From positions 1 to 11,401 of the forward strand of contig JAAYZQ010000057.1 of NCBI GenBank assembly GCA_012514775.1: a DNA stretch of 11,401 nt, read 5' to 3'. The notes under the pieces were generated by a model. The model worked only from the letters and a program-made list of their open reading frames with translations. It made no database searches and had not been told where the DNA came from. A program made the position numbers and the translations under genes. Origin of the DNA: Anaerolineaceae bacterium. GTDB taxonomy: Bacteria > Chloroflexota > Anaerolineae > JAAYZQ01. The stretch's first letter is position 1, and each line of letters starts with the position of its first letter. Shown here in pieces: positions 1-5,832 of the stretch.

Positions 1-131
1 CCCACGGCGGCCATCTTGCCGGGGACCACCTCGATAAAGACGTACTCTGCCCTTTGCGCCAGGACCGGCGGCAGGGCCGTGACGAGGACCAGTAGTGCGA
101 TGACGAGTGCGAACAGCCGTTTGGATTTCAT
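1..131 (-). CDS. Secreted protein of unknown function, N-terminal fragment
   Basis: Only the first 43 codons are in the window; the rest lies beyond the left edge. The ATG at 131 is preceded by a very good ribosome binding site (GGGAGGAGGAG just upstream on the minus strand), which fixes the start. The protein begins MKSKRLFALVIALLVLV, then TALPPVLAQ, a classic signal peptide: basic n-region, hydrophobic core and a likely cut after VLA. The mature part starts QRAEYVFIEVVPGK. That phrase resembles the first beta strand of Lrp/AsnC-type ligand-binding (RAM) domains, but the match is short and such domains are normally cytoplasmic, so I give no function. No convincing promoter is seen upstream in 132-300. 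Export is well supported; identity is unknown. Confidence 0.75.
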   Translation of the reverse strand, partial: MKSKRLFALVIALLVLVTALPPVLAQRAEYVFIEVVPGKMAAV

Positions 132-329
132 CTCTCCTCCTCCCTGAAGAATTGGGTTGCGACACGTGGGTTTGAGAGTTGGCCCGATCCCGGTGCGCCT
201 GAGAGTGCCGGGGCGCAGGGCGAATACGTCCTACGGGTTCGAGACACACCGCCCCCATACTTACTAGACGGAATGGAGGCGAAAAGGTTACGGGTCGCCC
301 GTATTGTGCCGACAGAGCGAAACGAGTAT

Positions 330-358
330 TTGCGCAGTCGGCGCGAATGTGGTAGAAT
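330..358 (+). promoter_or_regulatory. Sigma70-type promoter of tRNA-Pro
   Basis: The -35 box TTGCGC (330-335) and -10 box TAGAAT (353-358) are 17 bp apart, with the expected start near 365, about 24 bp before the tRNA. The rest of 132-388 shows only leader sequence for the minus-strand gene and nothing else I can name. No second promoter is visible before the sensor kinase, so this one may also feed that operon by read-through. Confidence 0.7.
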
Positions 359-388
359 GTCCCGGCGAATCGAGGTTCGCAGATGCGA

Positions 389-465
389 CGGGGCGTAGCG
401 CAGTCCGGTAGCGCACTTGAATGGGGTTCAAGTGGCCGCCCGTTCAAATCGGGCCGCCCCGACCA
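389..465 (+). tRNA. tRNA-Pro (anticodon GGG)
   Basis: A full cloverleaf can be drawn. The acceptor stem is CGGGGCG (389-395) with CGCCCCG (455-461), followed by discriminator A462 and an encoded CCA (463-465). The D stem is GCGC/GCGC (398-401, 411-414). The anticodon stem is CTTGA/TCAAG (416-420, 428-432) around the loop ATGGGGT, with anticodon GGG at 423-425. The variable loop has 5 nt, and the T stem GCCCG/CGGGC (438-442, 450-454) carries the loop TTCAAAT. The C1-G72 pair is typical of bacterial proline tRNAs. It reads CCC and CCU codons. Position 37 is G following G36, the kind of site TrmD (encoded at 4893-5678) methylates to m1G. Short open frames crossing this gene are not coding. Confidence 0.97.
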
Positions 466-466
466 C

Positions 467-510
467 AAAGAGGATGGTCGATGGTGTGTTGCCGTCGACC
501 ATCCCTTTAT
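467..510 (+). terminator. Terminator-like hairpin after tRNA-Pro
   Basis: A perfect 10-bp stem GGATGGTCGA (472-481) with TCGACCATCC (495-504) is extended inward by TGG/CCG around a 7-nt loop. It is extended outward past a bulged A by AAAG/CTTT. The stem begins a few bases after the tRNA CCA. The following T tract (TTTATCT) is short, so termination may be partial. That would let the tRNA promoter also supply the kinase mRNA. Confidence 0.6.
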
Positions 511-551
511 CTACAGACACTCCCGGTTCCGAGCGTGGAGTGGCCGCGCCG

Positions 552-579
552 AGACGAATGGTTACAAGACCGTTCGTCT
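552..579 (+). other. Leader hairpin before the sensor kinase
   Basis: AGACGAATGG (552-561) pairs with CCGTTCGTCT (570-579): 10 bp including one T-G wobble. The loop is 8 nt, or 6 nt (TACAAG) if T562 pairs with A569. It has no U tract and lies about 42 nt before the kinase start, so a leader or RNA-binding element is more likely than a terminator. A hexaloop recalls ANTAR target hairpins, but those need A at loop position 1 and G at 4, which this loop lacks. Confidence 0.45.
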
Positions 580-621
580 TGGACGAGACCTGAAGGGTGG
601 TTTCTCGGAGTTGAGAAGAGG

Positions 622-2103
622 ATGAGCTCTGTCGTTCAACGTTGCAGACATCTGAACAAAGAGGATCTCGCCATCCTGCTCAAGATCCAGGGTGATCTGG
701 GCATCCTGGCCGACCTGAGTCGCGCCGACGTCTTGCTATATAGTGCCTGCGAGACAGATCGGGCAATGGTCGTGTTCCAGGCTCGGCCGCATTCCATCTT
801 GCCCATCTACGATGAGTCGATGGTCGATCGCCAGATCACCTTCTCCGATGGCCCGGCCGTCCTGCGAGCCCTCACGGAAGGGCGCCGGGGGCAGATGGAG
901 GTACGTCGCCCTATCGGCAAGCGCGCGGGCCAGGCCCGCACGGCAACCATCGTCCAGGAGACGTACCCTATCTTTGGTCAGGGTGGGCGGATCATTGCCG
1001 CAGCTTCCATCGAGACCAATCTTATCGAGCAAGAACGCCACCGGCGCCGCAGCAAGGCTTTTCGCCAGGCCATGCGCCGGTTTCGGGAGATGGTGCTGGC
1101 GGGCCGCCTGCGAGGGGCCGAGCGGCTGACTCCCCTGCTCGAGCAGGACGGGTTGATGATCGTGGACGCGCAGCACCACATCGAGTACGTGAGCGAGACG
1201 GCCACCAGCCTGTACCGCAACCTGGGCTATGCCGGCGTGCTCTTGAAGCGCCGCATCGAGGACCTGGAGCTGGATGACCACAGCCTTCTCCTCGATGCCC
1301 TGGAGCATGGCCGCTGTTACGAGGGCGAGGTCAAGGTCGGCGACGTGGTGTGGATCAAGAAGGCCATCCCCCTGCTCACCCGGCGAAACAGGCTCGTGGG
1401 CGGAGGCCGCGGCGATGGGAGTTGGCGTATCCAGGGTGCCATCCTGGTCATCCACGACGAGACCGAGACCCGTCGCCGGCAGGAAGAACTGCAGGTCAAG
1501 GTGACCATGATCCGGGAGATCCACCACCGGGTCAAGAACAATATGCAGACCATTGCTTCCCTTCTGCGGCTCCAGTCGCGCCGCGCCGATTCCGAAGAGG
1601 TGCGCCGCGCCTTGCAGGAGGGGATCAATCGCATCCTGAGCGTGGCCGTTATTCACGAGTTCCTGGCCCACCAGGACGCGCGGGTCATCAACATCCGCGA
1701 CGTCAGCCAGCGGATCATCAACCAGGTGCGTGAGGGCGTGTTGGATCACGAGTGCAATATCCGGCTAGAGTTGCAGGGGCCGAACATTTATTTGCCCACG
1801 CAGCCGGCCACGGTTTGTGCTTTGGTGATCAACGAGCTGCTACAGAACGCCCTGGAGCATGGCTACGACCGCCAGGACGTGGGCACGGTGACGGTCAAGT
1901 TGCACGACAGCGGGGATCAGATCACCATCGCCGTCGAGGACGATGGCCTGGGTTTGCCGGGGGATTTTCGACTGGAACAGAGCAACAGCCTGGGATTGCA
2001 CATCGTCAAGACACTGGCCGAGGGCGATCTTAAGGGCAAGTTCGAGCTTCGAGGCAGGGACAAGGGCGTCTCGGCTATTGTAACGTTTCCTAAACACACC
2101 TGA
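622..2103 (+). CDS. pdtaS: PdtaS-type sensor histidine kinase (H_kinase_N-PAS-HisKA_2-HATPase)
   Basis: A 493-residue kinase predicted to phosphorylate the ANTAR regulator encoded 10 bp downstream. No signal peptide or membrane segment is visible, so it should be cytosolic like mycobacterial PdtaS. Residues about 1-155 match the H_kinase_N (GAF-like) input domain. Residues about 165-290 form a PAS domain, including DGLMIVDAQHHIEYVSETA. The HisKA_2 phosphoacceptor motif EIHHRVKNN is at 299-307; His302, just before Arg, is the probable phosphorylated residue. The ATP-binding domain shows NELLQNALEHG (N-box, 404-414), VEDDGLGLP (438-446) and SLGLHIV (456-462). The ATG at 622 is chosen because upstream codons run back through the tRNA. 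The purine-rich AGAAGAGG before it lies very close, so the site is not ideal. Family assignment is strong; the pdtaS name rests on domain order plus the ANTAR partner. Confidence 0.9.
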   Translation: MSSVVQRCRHLNKEDLAILLKIQGDLGILADLSRADVLLYSACETDRAMVVFQARPHSILPIYDESMVDRQITFSDGPAVLRALTEGRRGQMEVRRPIGKRAGQARTATIVQETYPIFGQGGRIIAAASIETNLIEQERHRRRSKAFRQAMRRFREMVLAGRLRGAERLTPLLEQDGLMIVDAQHHIEYVSETATSLYRNLGYAGVLLKRRIEDLELDDHSLLLDALEHGRCYEGEVKVGDVVWIKKAIPLLTRRNRLVGGGRGDGSWRIQGAILVIHDETETRRRQEELQVKVTMIREIHHRVKNNMQTIASLLRLQSRRADSEEVRRALQEGINRILSVAVIHEFLAHQDARVINIRDVSQRIINQVREGVLDHECNIRLELQGPNIYLPTQPATVCALVINELLQNALEHGYDRQDVGTVTVKLHDSGDQITIAVEDDGLGLPGDFRLEQSNSLGLHIVKTLAEGDLKGKFELRGRDKGVSAIVTFPKHT

Positions 2104-2113
2104 GGAGGTACCT

Positions 2114-2716
2114 ATGACAGAGCGGACACGTGTGATTATAGCCGACGATGAGTCAATCATTCGCATGGATCTGCGCGAAATGTTGACGAACCTGGGATAC
2201 CTGGTCATCGGCGAGGTTGGAGATGGTCGCAGCGCCGTGAACCTGGCCCGGGAGCTCCGGCCCGACATTGTGATCATGGACATCAAGTTCGAAGGAGAGG
2301 GCTTTGACGGCATCGACGCTGCTCGCATGCTGACCGAAGAACGCATCGCCCCCGTGCTGTTGCTGACCGCCTACAGCCAGCGGGAGTTGGTGCTGCGCGC
2401 CCGGGAGGCGGGCGTCGTCGGTTATCTCGTCAAACCCTTCCGCGAAGCAGACCTGGTTCCCGCCGTCGAGGTCGCCCTGGCGCGCTTTGCCGAGTTTCGA
2501 ACGGTCGAAGAGCAGGTCGGAGACTTGCAGCAGGCCCTGGAAACCCGCAAGTTCGTGGACCGCGCCAAGGGGATTCTCATGGATAGCCAGGGCCTTTCGG
2601 AGGCCGAGGCGTTCCGGCGCATTCAGAAGATGAGCATGAACACGCGCAAGCCCATGAAGGACGTCGCAGAGGCGATCATTCTGGCACATCAGACGCAGCA
2701 GCAATCCGTCGTTTAG
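2114..2716 (+). CDS. pdtaR: PdtaR-type ANTAR response regulator
   Basis: A 200-residue cytosolic regulator. The receiver domain (about 5-122) has the acidic pocket D11-D12, phosphoacceptor D56 in VIMDIKF, the conserved T85-A86 and K107-P108, all intact. The ANTAR domain (about 130-190) reads ETRKFVDRAKGILMDSQGLS, then EAFRRIQKMSMNTRKPMKDVAE, the usual three-helix RNA-binding pattern. ANTAR proteins bind paired small RNA hairpins and prevent transcription termination, so this is expected to act on RNA rather than DNA. The start is firm: GAGGAGG ends a few bases before the ATG. It is co-transcribed with the kinase, with a 10-bp gap. Downstream, 2717-3001 is heavily structured RNA-like sequence, which makes that region a natural candidate target. 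That link is inference. Confidence 0.93.
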   Translation: MTERTRVIIADDESIIRMDLREMLTNLGYLVIGEVGDGRSAVNLARELRPDIVIMDIKFEGEGFDGIDAARMLTEERIAPVLLLTAYSQRELVLRAREAGVVGYLVKPFREADLVPAVEVALARFAEFRTVEEQVGDLQQALETRKFVDRAKGILMDSQGLSEAEAFRRIQKMSMNTRKPMKDVAEAIILAHQTQQQSVV

Positions 2717-2801
2717 CGCTACATGCGGTGCTTCTGCCGCGAGGCTCTAGCCCCCCAGGGTCGGGTATGCCCCTCTACGGGCCGGTAGAGCACGTGGTCT
2801 T

Positions 2802-2894
2802 GCGTCCAGGAGCAGCACAACCCGCGGGCAAAAGGTCCCCTGCCAGGCCGGGCGACAGGGGACACAAACCCCTGGACGCTGAACCTTTTGCCCG
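2802..2894 (+). other. Long-stem RNA pseudoknot with inner hairpin
   Basis: Helix S1 is GCGTCCAGG (2802-2810) with CCTGGACGC (2871-2879), 9 perfect pairs. Helix S2 is CGGGCAAAAGGT (2825-2836) with ACCTTTTGCCCG (2883-2894), 12 perfect pairs. The strands interleave (S1, S2, S1', S2'), so the two helices form a pseudoknot or are alternatives in a switch. Inside lies a third hairpin CCCCTG/CAGGGG (2837-2842, 2856-2861), extendable to 8 bp if it borrows bases from S2. S1' and S2' are 3 nt apart; S1 and S2 5' strands are separated by 14 nt. Perfect stems of 9 and 12 bp so close together are very unlikely by chance. Confidence 0.65.
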
Positions 2895-2956
2895 GTACGC
2901 GAGTTGTTGAAAGTGAGGACCGTCACTGGTGCCGGTAGGCCCCAGCCGGTCTCTCG

Positions 2957-3003
2957 CGCCCGTTCAGATGACCGAACGAAGCTCTGAACGGGCGTTTTTA
3001 TTT
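2957..3003 (+). terminator. Strong intrinsic terminator
   Basis: CGCCCGTTCAGA (2957-2968) pairs perfectly with TCTGAACGGGCG (2983-2994) over a 14-nt loop, followed by the T tract TTTTTATTT (2995-3003). It terminates plus-strand transcription coming from pdtaR and the structured RNA. The tract overlaps the stop codon (3002-3004) of the convergent LCP gene. Read on the minus strand the hairpin has no U tract, so it is one-directional. Confidence 0.92.
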
Positions 3004-4738
3004 AGCGGCACGGGTTGTAATTCGCGCCCAGCACGACCACCACGTCCACCGGATTCGCAGGGTCGGGCTGGGTAGCGCCGGCCATGTCCTGCACGGCCGT
3101 GGTCGGCACCCCCAGGGCGCGGGCGATCTCGGCCGCCGCGGCCAGGCTGCCGTTGTAGGCCTGCACCACGGTTTGGGCATAGTCCGGGCGGTCCGCCGCG
3201 CCCCGGCCCACCACCTTGTAGCCTTCCCAGGCCAGGGCCGATGCCGCCAGGTCTTGTGCCTGTTTGCGCGGCGAGCCGTTGAGCACGCGTACCCGCACCT
3301 TGCTCGAGTCGTCCAGGTGGGTGGTATCCAGCGGGGCGTAAAAGTTCTGCAGCATGGCCCTGAGCTCTTCCTGGCGCGGCAGCAACACCGCCGCCCCCTG
3401 GGGCGTCACCCAACTCTGAACCTGGGCCGGGCCAATAGCCCGGCTCAGGATGCGTTGGGGCTTGAGCTGCACGCCCAGATAGGCCATGTTGATCACCTGG
3501 TCCAGGGTCATATCGGTCTGGAACGTGTTGGACATGGCCCGCCACAGGTCGGGAATACGCGGGATAATGTCCAGGGTCAGCGCCTGGTCCCAGAGGGCCA
3601 TGAGCACCTTGCGCTGGCGGCGGGCCCGGTCAAAGTCGTTGGTGCTCTTGCGCGAGCGCGCGTAGCGCAGCGCATCCTGCCCGTTCATGTGGTGCATGCC
3701 CGCCGTGAGGCTGATGTCGGGCAGCGGGCACTCGACGTCCACGTCGATGCCTCCCACGGCGTCGATGATGCTTATGAACCCCGCGAAATCGATGCGCACA
3801 TAGTAGTGTATGGGAATGCCCAGGTTGTGATGGATGGTCTGCTTGACCCGCTCCGGCCCGCTGCCCTGGCGGTCCAGCTCGCCCCACAGGTCGGCGGTGT
3901 TGACCCGGTTGTTGCCGTGGCCCGGGATAAAGACCCATAGGTCGCGCGGGATGGACAGGAGGCGTACCAGGTTGGCCTGGGGATCGACCGAGACGACGAT
4001 CATGCTGTCGGTGCGCCAGGCGCCGCTGCCAGGCCGCTTGTCAGAGCCCAGGAGCACGATGTTGACATAGTCCTCGGGGATCTGGATGACCAGGGCGGGC
4101 CGGGGTGTGGGCGTGGGCTGCGCGGTGGGCGGCAGCGTGGGCAGCACCGGCCCGGCCGGGTTGGGCACGGGCGTTCTGCGCTCGGCCGGCACTGCCGGCG
4201 TGGGCAGGGGACCCTGGGCGATGGCGGTTGCCGGCGGCGTGGCGGTGGCTCCGACGCCAGGCACGTATAGTTGCTGTCCGATAAAGATGGTGTGGGTGTT
4301 CAGGCAGTTGACCAGCATCAAGGTCTCTATGTCGGTGCCGTAGCGCCTGGCCAGGGAGAACAGAGTGTTGCCCGCCTGCACGACGTGGATGCCCCAGTCG
4401 GCGGGGGGCACGCAGGGGGGCGGTGTCACAGGCGTAGGCGACACGGGGATGAGTGTGGGTGTCACCATCGCCGTGGGCGACAGCGGCGCGGTGGCCGTCG
4501 GCGGGACCAGCGTGGGGCTTGGCTCGGGAAGCGACGTCGCCGTGGCGGTTGCCGCGGGCGCGACGGCCTCGGCTACCGGCCCATCGGTGGCGGGCCTCAG
4601 CCACAGATCCGTGACCAGGGCGGCCACGGCTGCTATCAAGAAAAAGGCTACCCAGACAAGGACTTGCGTCAGACGGTCAGAGACCGGCCTTCGTGGGCCC
4701 GAGGTGTCGTCGAGCGGTTGAATCTCTGTGGGTCTCAT
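3002..4738 (-). CDS. LytR-CpsA-Psr (LCP) family protein with LysM domain
   Basis: A 578-residue envelope protein. LCP enzymes transfer lipid-linked glycopolymers onto peptidoglycan outside the membrane. Residues 1-25 are cytoplasmic, about 26-44 form one membrane helix, then a Thr/Pro-rich linker, LysM at about 117-160 (HVVQAGNTLFSLARRYG, ending QQLYVPG), a second Pro-rich linker, the LCP domain at about 222-385, and a LytR_C domain at about 475-575 (VRVLNGSPRKQ onward). Probable catalytic or phosphate-binding residues are present: D233, R242 and D244, R265 and D266 (SIPRD), R278, and R361/R363/R371/R374. C109 and C145 flank the LysM core and C337 and C577 lie near the LCP loop and C-terminus, suggesting disulfides. 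ATG 4738 is chosen over GTG 4756 because GGAGAGG lies 3-9 nt before it. Its own promoter is at 4861-4889. Confidence 0.93.
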   Translation of the reverse strand: MRPTEIQPLDDTSGPRRPVSDRLTQVLVWVAFFLIAAVAALVTDLWLRPATDGPVAEAVAPAATATATSLPEPSPTLVPPTATAPLSPTAMVTPTLIPVSPTPVTPPPCVPPADWGIHVVQAGNTLFSLARRYGTDIETLMLVNCLNTHTIFIGQQLYVPGVGATATPPATAIAQGPLPTPAVPAERRTPVPNPAGPVLPTLPPTAQPTPTPRPALVIQIPEDYVNIVLLGSDKRPGSGAWRTDSMIVVSVDPQANLVRLLSIPRDLWVFIPGHGNNRVNTADLWGELDRQGSGPERVKQTIHHNLGIPIHYYVRIDFAGFISIIDAVGGIDVDVECPLPDISLTAGMHHMNGQDALRYARSRKSTNDFDRARRQRKVLMALWDQALTLDIIPRIPDLWRAMSNTFQTDMTLDQVINMAYLGVQLKPQRILSRAIGPAQVQSWVTPQGAAVLLPRQEELRAMLQNFYAPLDTTHLDDSSKVRVRVLNGSPRKQAQDLAASALAWEGYKVVGRGAADRPDYAQTVVQAYNGSLAAAAEIARALGVPTTAVQDMAGATQPDPANPVDVVVVLGANYNPCR

Positions 4739-4825
4739 GCCCTCTCCGCTTATCACTGGGGCCAGTACCTCTGAAAGTTCTCCTTTGGGAAGCGGCCCTG
4801 GCCCGCCACGGCCCGGCAGCCTGCT

Positions 4826-4845
4826 CTTGGAGTTGTGACTCCAAG
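4826..4845 (-). other. 5' UTR hairpin of the LCP gene
   Basis: On the minus strand CTTGGAGT and ACTCCAAG form a perfect 8-bp stem with a 4-nt loop (CACA). It starts about 9 nt after the expected transcription start. No U tract follows, so it is more likely an mRNA-stabilising or regulatory hairpin than an attenuator. Confidence 0.6.
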
Positions 4846-4860
4846 CGTACTGGCGGGGAA

Positions 4861-4889
4861 ATTATAGCACGGTTTGCCGTGGTTGGCAA
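4861..4889 (-). promoter_or_regulatory. Strong promoter of the LCP gene with an internal palindrome
   Basis: The -35 box TTGCCA (4884-4889) and perfect -10 box TATAAT (4861-4866) are 17 bp apart on the minus strand. The spacer holds an inverted repeat CACGG-CAAA-CCGTG (4868-4881), placed where a bound repressor would block RNA polymerase. The -35 box lies just past the trmD stop, so the LCP gene has its own start rather than depending on trmD. Confidence 0.8.
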
Positions 4890-4892
4890 TCT

Positions 4893-5678
4893 CTAGGGGT
4901 CGGGATTGGCGGGCTCCTCCCTCTCCTCGTCCTGGTTTTCGGCGTTTATCTCGCTCTCGATCTCGCGCAGCAACCGCAGGTCGTCATCCGACAGGCGCGC
5001 CCTCCGCAACAGGTCGGGCCGCCGGGTGAGGGTACGGCGCAGGGCTTGCCGCCGGCGCCAGCGGGTGATCTCGGCGTGGTTGCCCGAAAGGAGCACCTGG
5101 GGAACCGCCTCATCGCGAAAGACGGGGGGGCGCGTGTAGTGCGGGTATTCCAGCAGGCCCTCGGCGTGCGAGTCTTCGAAGGTGGCGCCCGGGTCGCCCA
5201 GGACGCCAGGGATGAGGCGGGCGACGGCCTCCACGACGACCATGGCCGGCAGCTCGCCGCCCGACAGCACGTAATCGCCGATGGACACCTGGTGGGTGGC
5301 CAGGCCGCGGTGCACCCGCTCGTCCACCCCCTCATACCGGCCGCAGATGAGGAGCAGGCGGCGCTCTCGCGAGAGCGCGCGGGCCAGCCGCTGATCGAAG
5401 AGCTCTCCCTGGGGCGTGAGGAGCAACACGGGCACGCGGCCCAGGTCCTCACCCAGGACGGCCTCGGCCGCGGCAAAGATGGGCTCCGGCTTCATGATCA
5501 TGCCCCCGCCGCCGCCGTAGGGTGTGTCGTCCGTCACGCGGTGGCGCCCGGCGGCATAGTCGCGGATGTTGTGGATGGCGATGTGCACCAATCCCGCTTC
5601 CCGGGCGCGCTTGAGGATGCTCTCCTCGAACGGCCCGGAAAACATCCCCGGGAACAGGGTGAGAATGTCGAAACGCAC
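4893..5678 (-). CDS. trmD: tRNA (guanine-37-N1)-methyltransferase TrmD
   Basis: Cytosolic SAM-dependent enzyme that makes m1G37 in tRNAs with G36-G37, preventing +1 frameshifts; tRNA-Pro(GGG) at 389 is a predicted substrate. It has the knotted SPOUT-fold motifs [10 protein letters not shown] (87-96), [11 protein letters not shown] (112-122), [13 protein letters not shown] (132-144), R154 and catalytic D169 in [18 protein letters not shown]. With GTG 5678 as codon 1 these two residues carry the same numbers as in E. coli, which supports that start. ATG 5711 is ruled out because it overlaps the promoter -10 box. GGGGAGG lies about 11 nt before the GTG. The 261-residue length is normal, with an acidic tail (ENQDEEREE). 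It is not next to rpsP, rimM or rplS as in many bacteria. Confidence 0.96.
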   Translation of the reverse strand: MRFDILTLFPGMFSGPFEESILKRAREAGLVHIAIHNIRDYAAGRHRVTDDTPYGGGGGMIMKPEPIFAAAEAVLGEDLGRVPVLLLTPQGELFDQRLARALSRERRLLLICGRYEGVDERVHRGLATHQVSIGDYVLSGGELPAMVVVEAVARLIPGVLGDPGATFEDSHAEGLLEYPHYTRPPVFRDEAVPQVLLSGNHAEITRWRRRQALRRTLTRRPDLLRRARLSDDDLRLLREIESEINAENQDEEREEPANPDP

Positions 5679-5709
5679 GCTTTTGGCCGCCTCCCCGCTT
5701 CTGGGCCCC

Positions 5710-5738
5710 ATTGTAGCACATTGTGTCCGGGGCGGCAA
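5710..5738 (-). promoter_or_regulatory. Promoter of trmD
   Basis: On the minus strand, TTGCCG (5733-5738) and TACAAT (5710-5715) are separated by 17 bp. Transcription should begin near 5703, downstream of ATG 5711 and upstream of GTG 5678, so this promoter decides the translation start. Confidence 0.78.
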
Positions 5739-5797
5739 GCCATTCTTGAATCCCGCCGGGGCGTGTAGCCGGCGCTCCCACGATGACGATGGCTTGT

Positions 5798-5826
5798 TTG
5801 ACAGACGCTGCTATATAGTGTATAAT
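5798..5826 (+). promoter_or_regulatory. Exact-consensus promoter of the S1 gene
   Basis: TTGACA (5798-5803) and TATAAT (5821-5826) with a 17-bp spacer match the sigma70 consensus at every position. The spacer itself is AT-rich just before the -10 (CTATATAGTG). Such strength is usual for stable RNA or ribosomal genes. The start is expected near G5833. It is divergent from the trmD promoter, with about 60 bp between the two -35 boxes. Confidence 0.9.
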
Positions 5827-5832
5827 ACCGTT

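Larger units (their letters stand above)
2725..3003 (+). ncRNA. Candidate structured non-coding RNA or structured 3' UTR
   Basis: This 285-bp gap has no credible protein but a dense series of stems on the plus strand. In order: GCGG/CCGC (2725-2740); CTCTAC/GTAGAG with hexaloop GGGCCG (2773-2790); a pseudoknot at 2802-2894; AGTGA/TCACT with hexaloop GGACCG (2912-2927); a small stem CTGG-GCC/GGC-CCAG (2926-2945); and a 12-bp terminator at 2957-3003. The terminator points rightwards, so the RNA is read from the plus strand, either as the tail of the pdtaR mRNA or from its own promoter. I found no good promoter boxes in front of it. It lacks the hallmark sequences of RNase P RNA, tmRNA, SRP RNA and 6S RNA. 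I cannot assign it to a known class. Confidence 0.55.

Noticed and set aside
736..1749. 337-codon minus-strand open frame
   Set aside because: It lies antisense inside the sensor kinase, whose domains and motifs are intact; its protein has no recognisable family and reflects GC-rich codon bias.
2802..2894. HDV-like self-cleaving ribozyme
   Set aside because: The strand order fits, but the first helix has 9 bp instead of about 7, there is no P4, and the joining segment before S2' is only TGA with no candidate catalytic C. I keep it as an unassigned pseudoknot.
2728..2910. Possible 60-residue protein after pdtaR
   Set aside because: It starts at a GTG without a good binding site, has a Pro/Gly/Arg composition typical of chance frames, and coincides with the RNA stems.
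2717..3003. RNase P RNA, tmRNA, SRP RNA or 6S RNA
   Set aside because: None of the signature sequences (RNase P GAGGAAAGTC core, tmRNA 3' TTCGA...CCA end, SRP GGAAGGAAGCAGC loop, long rod with one central bubble) is present.
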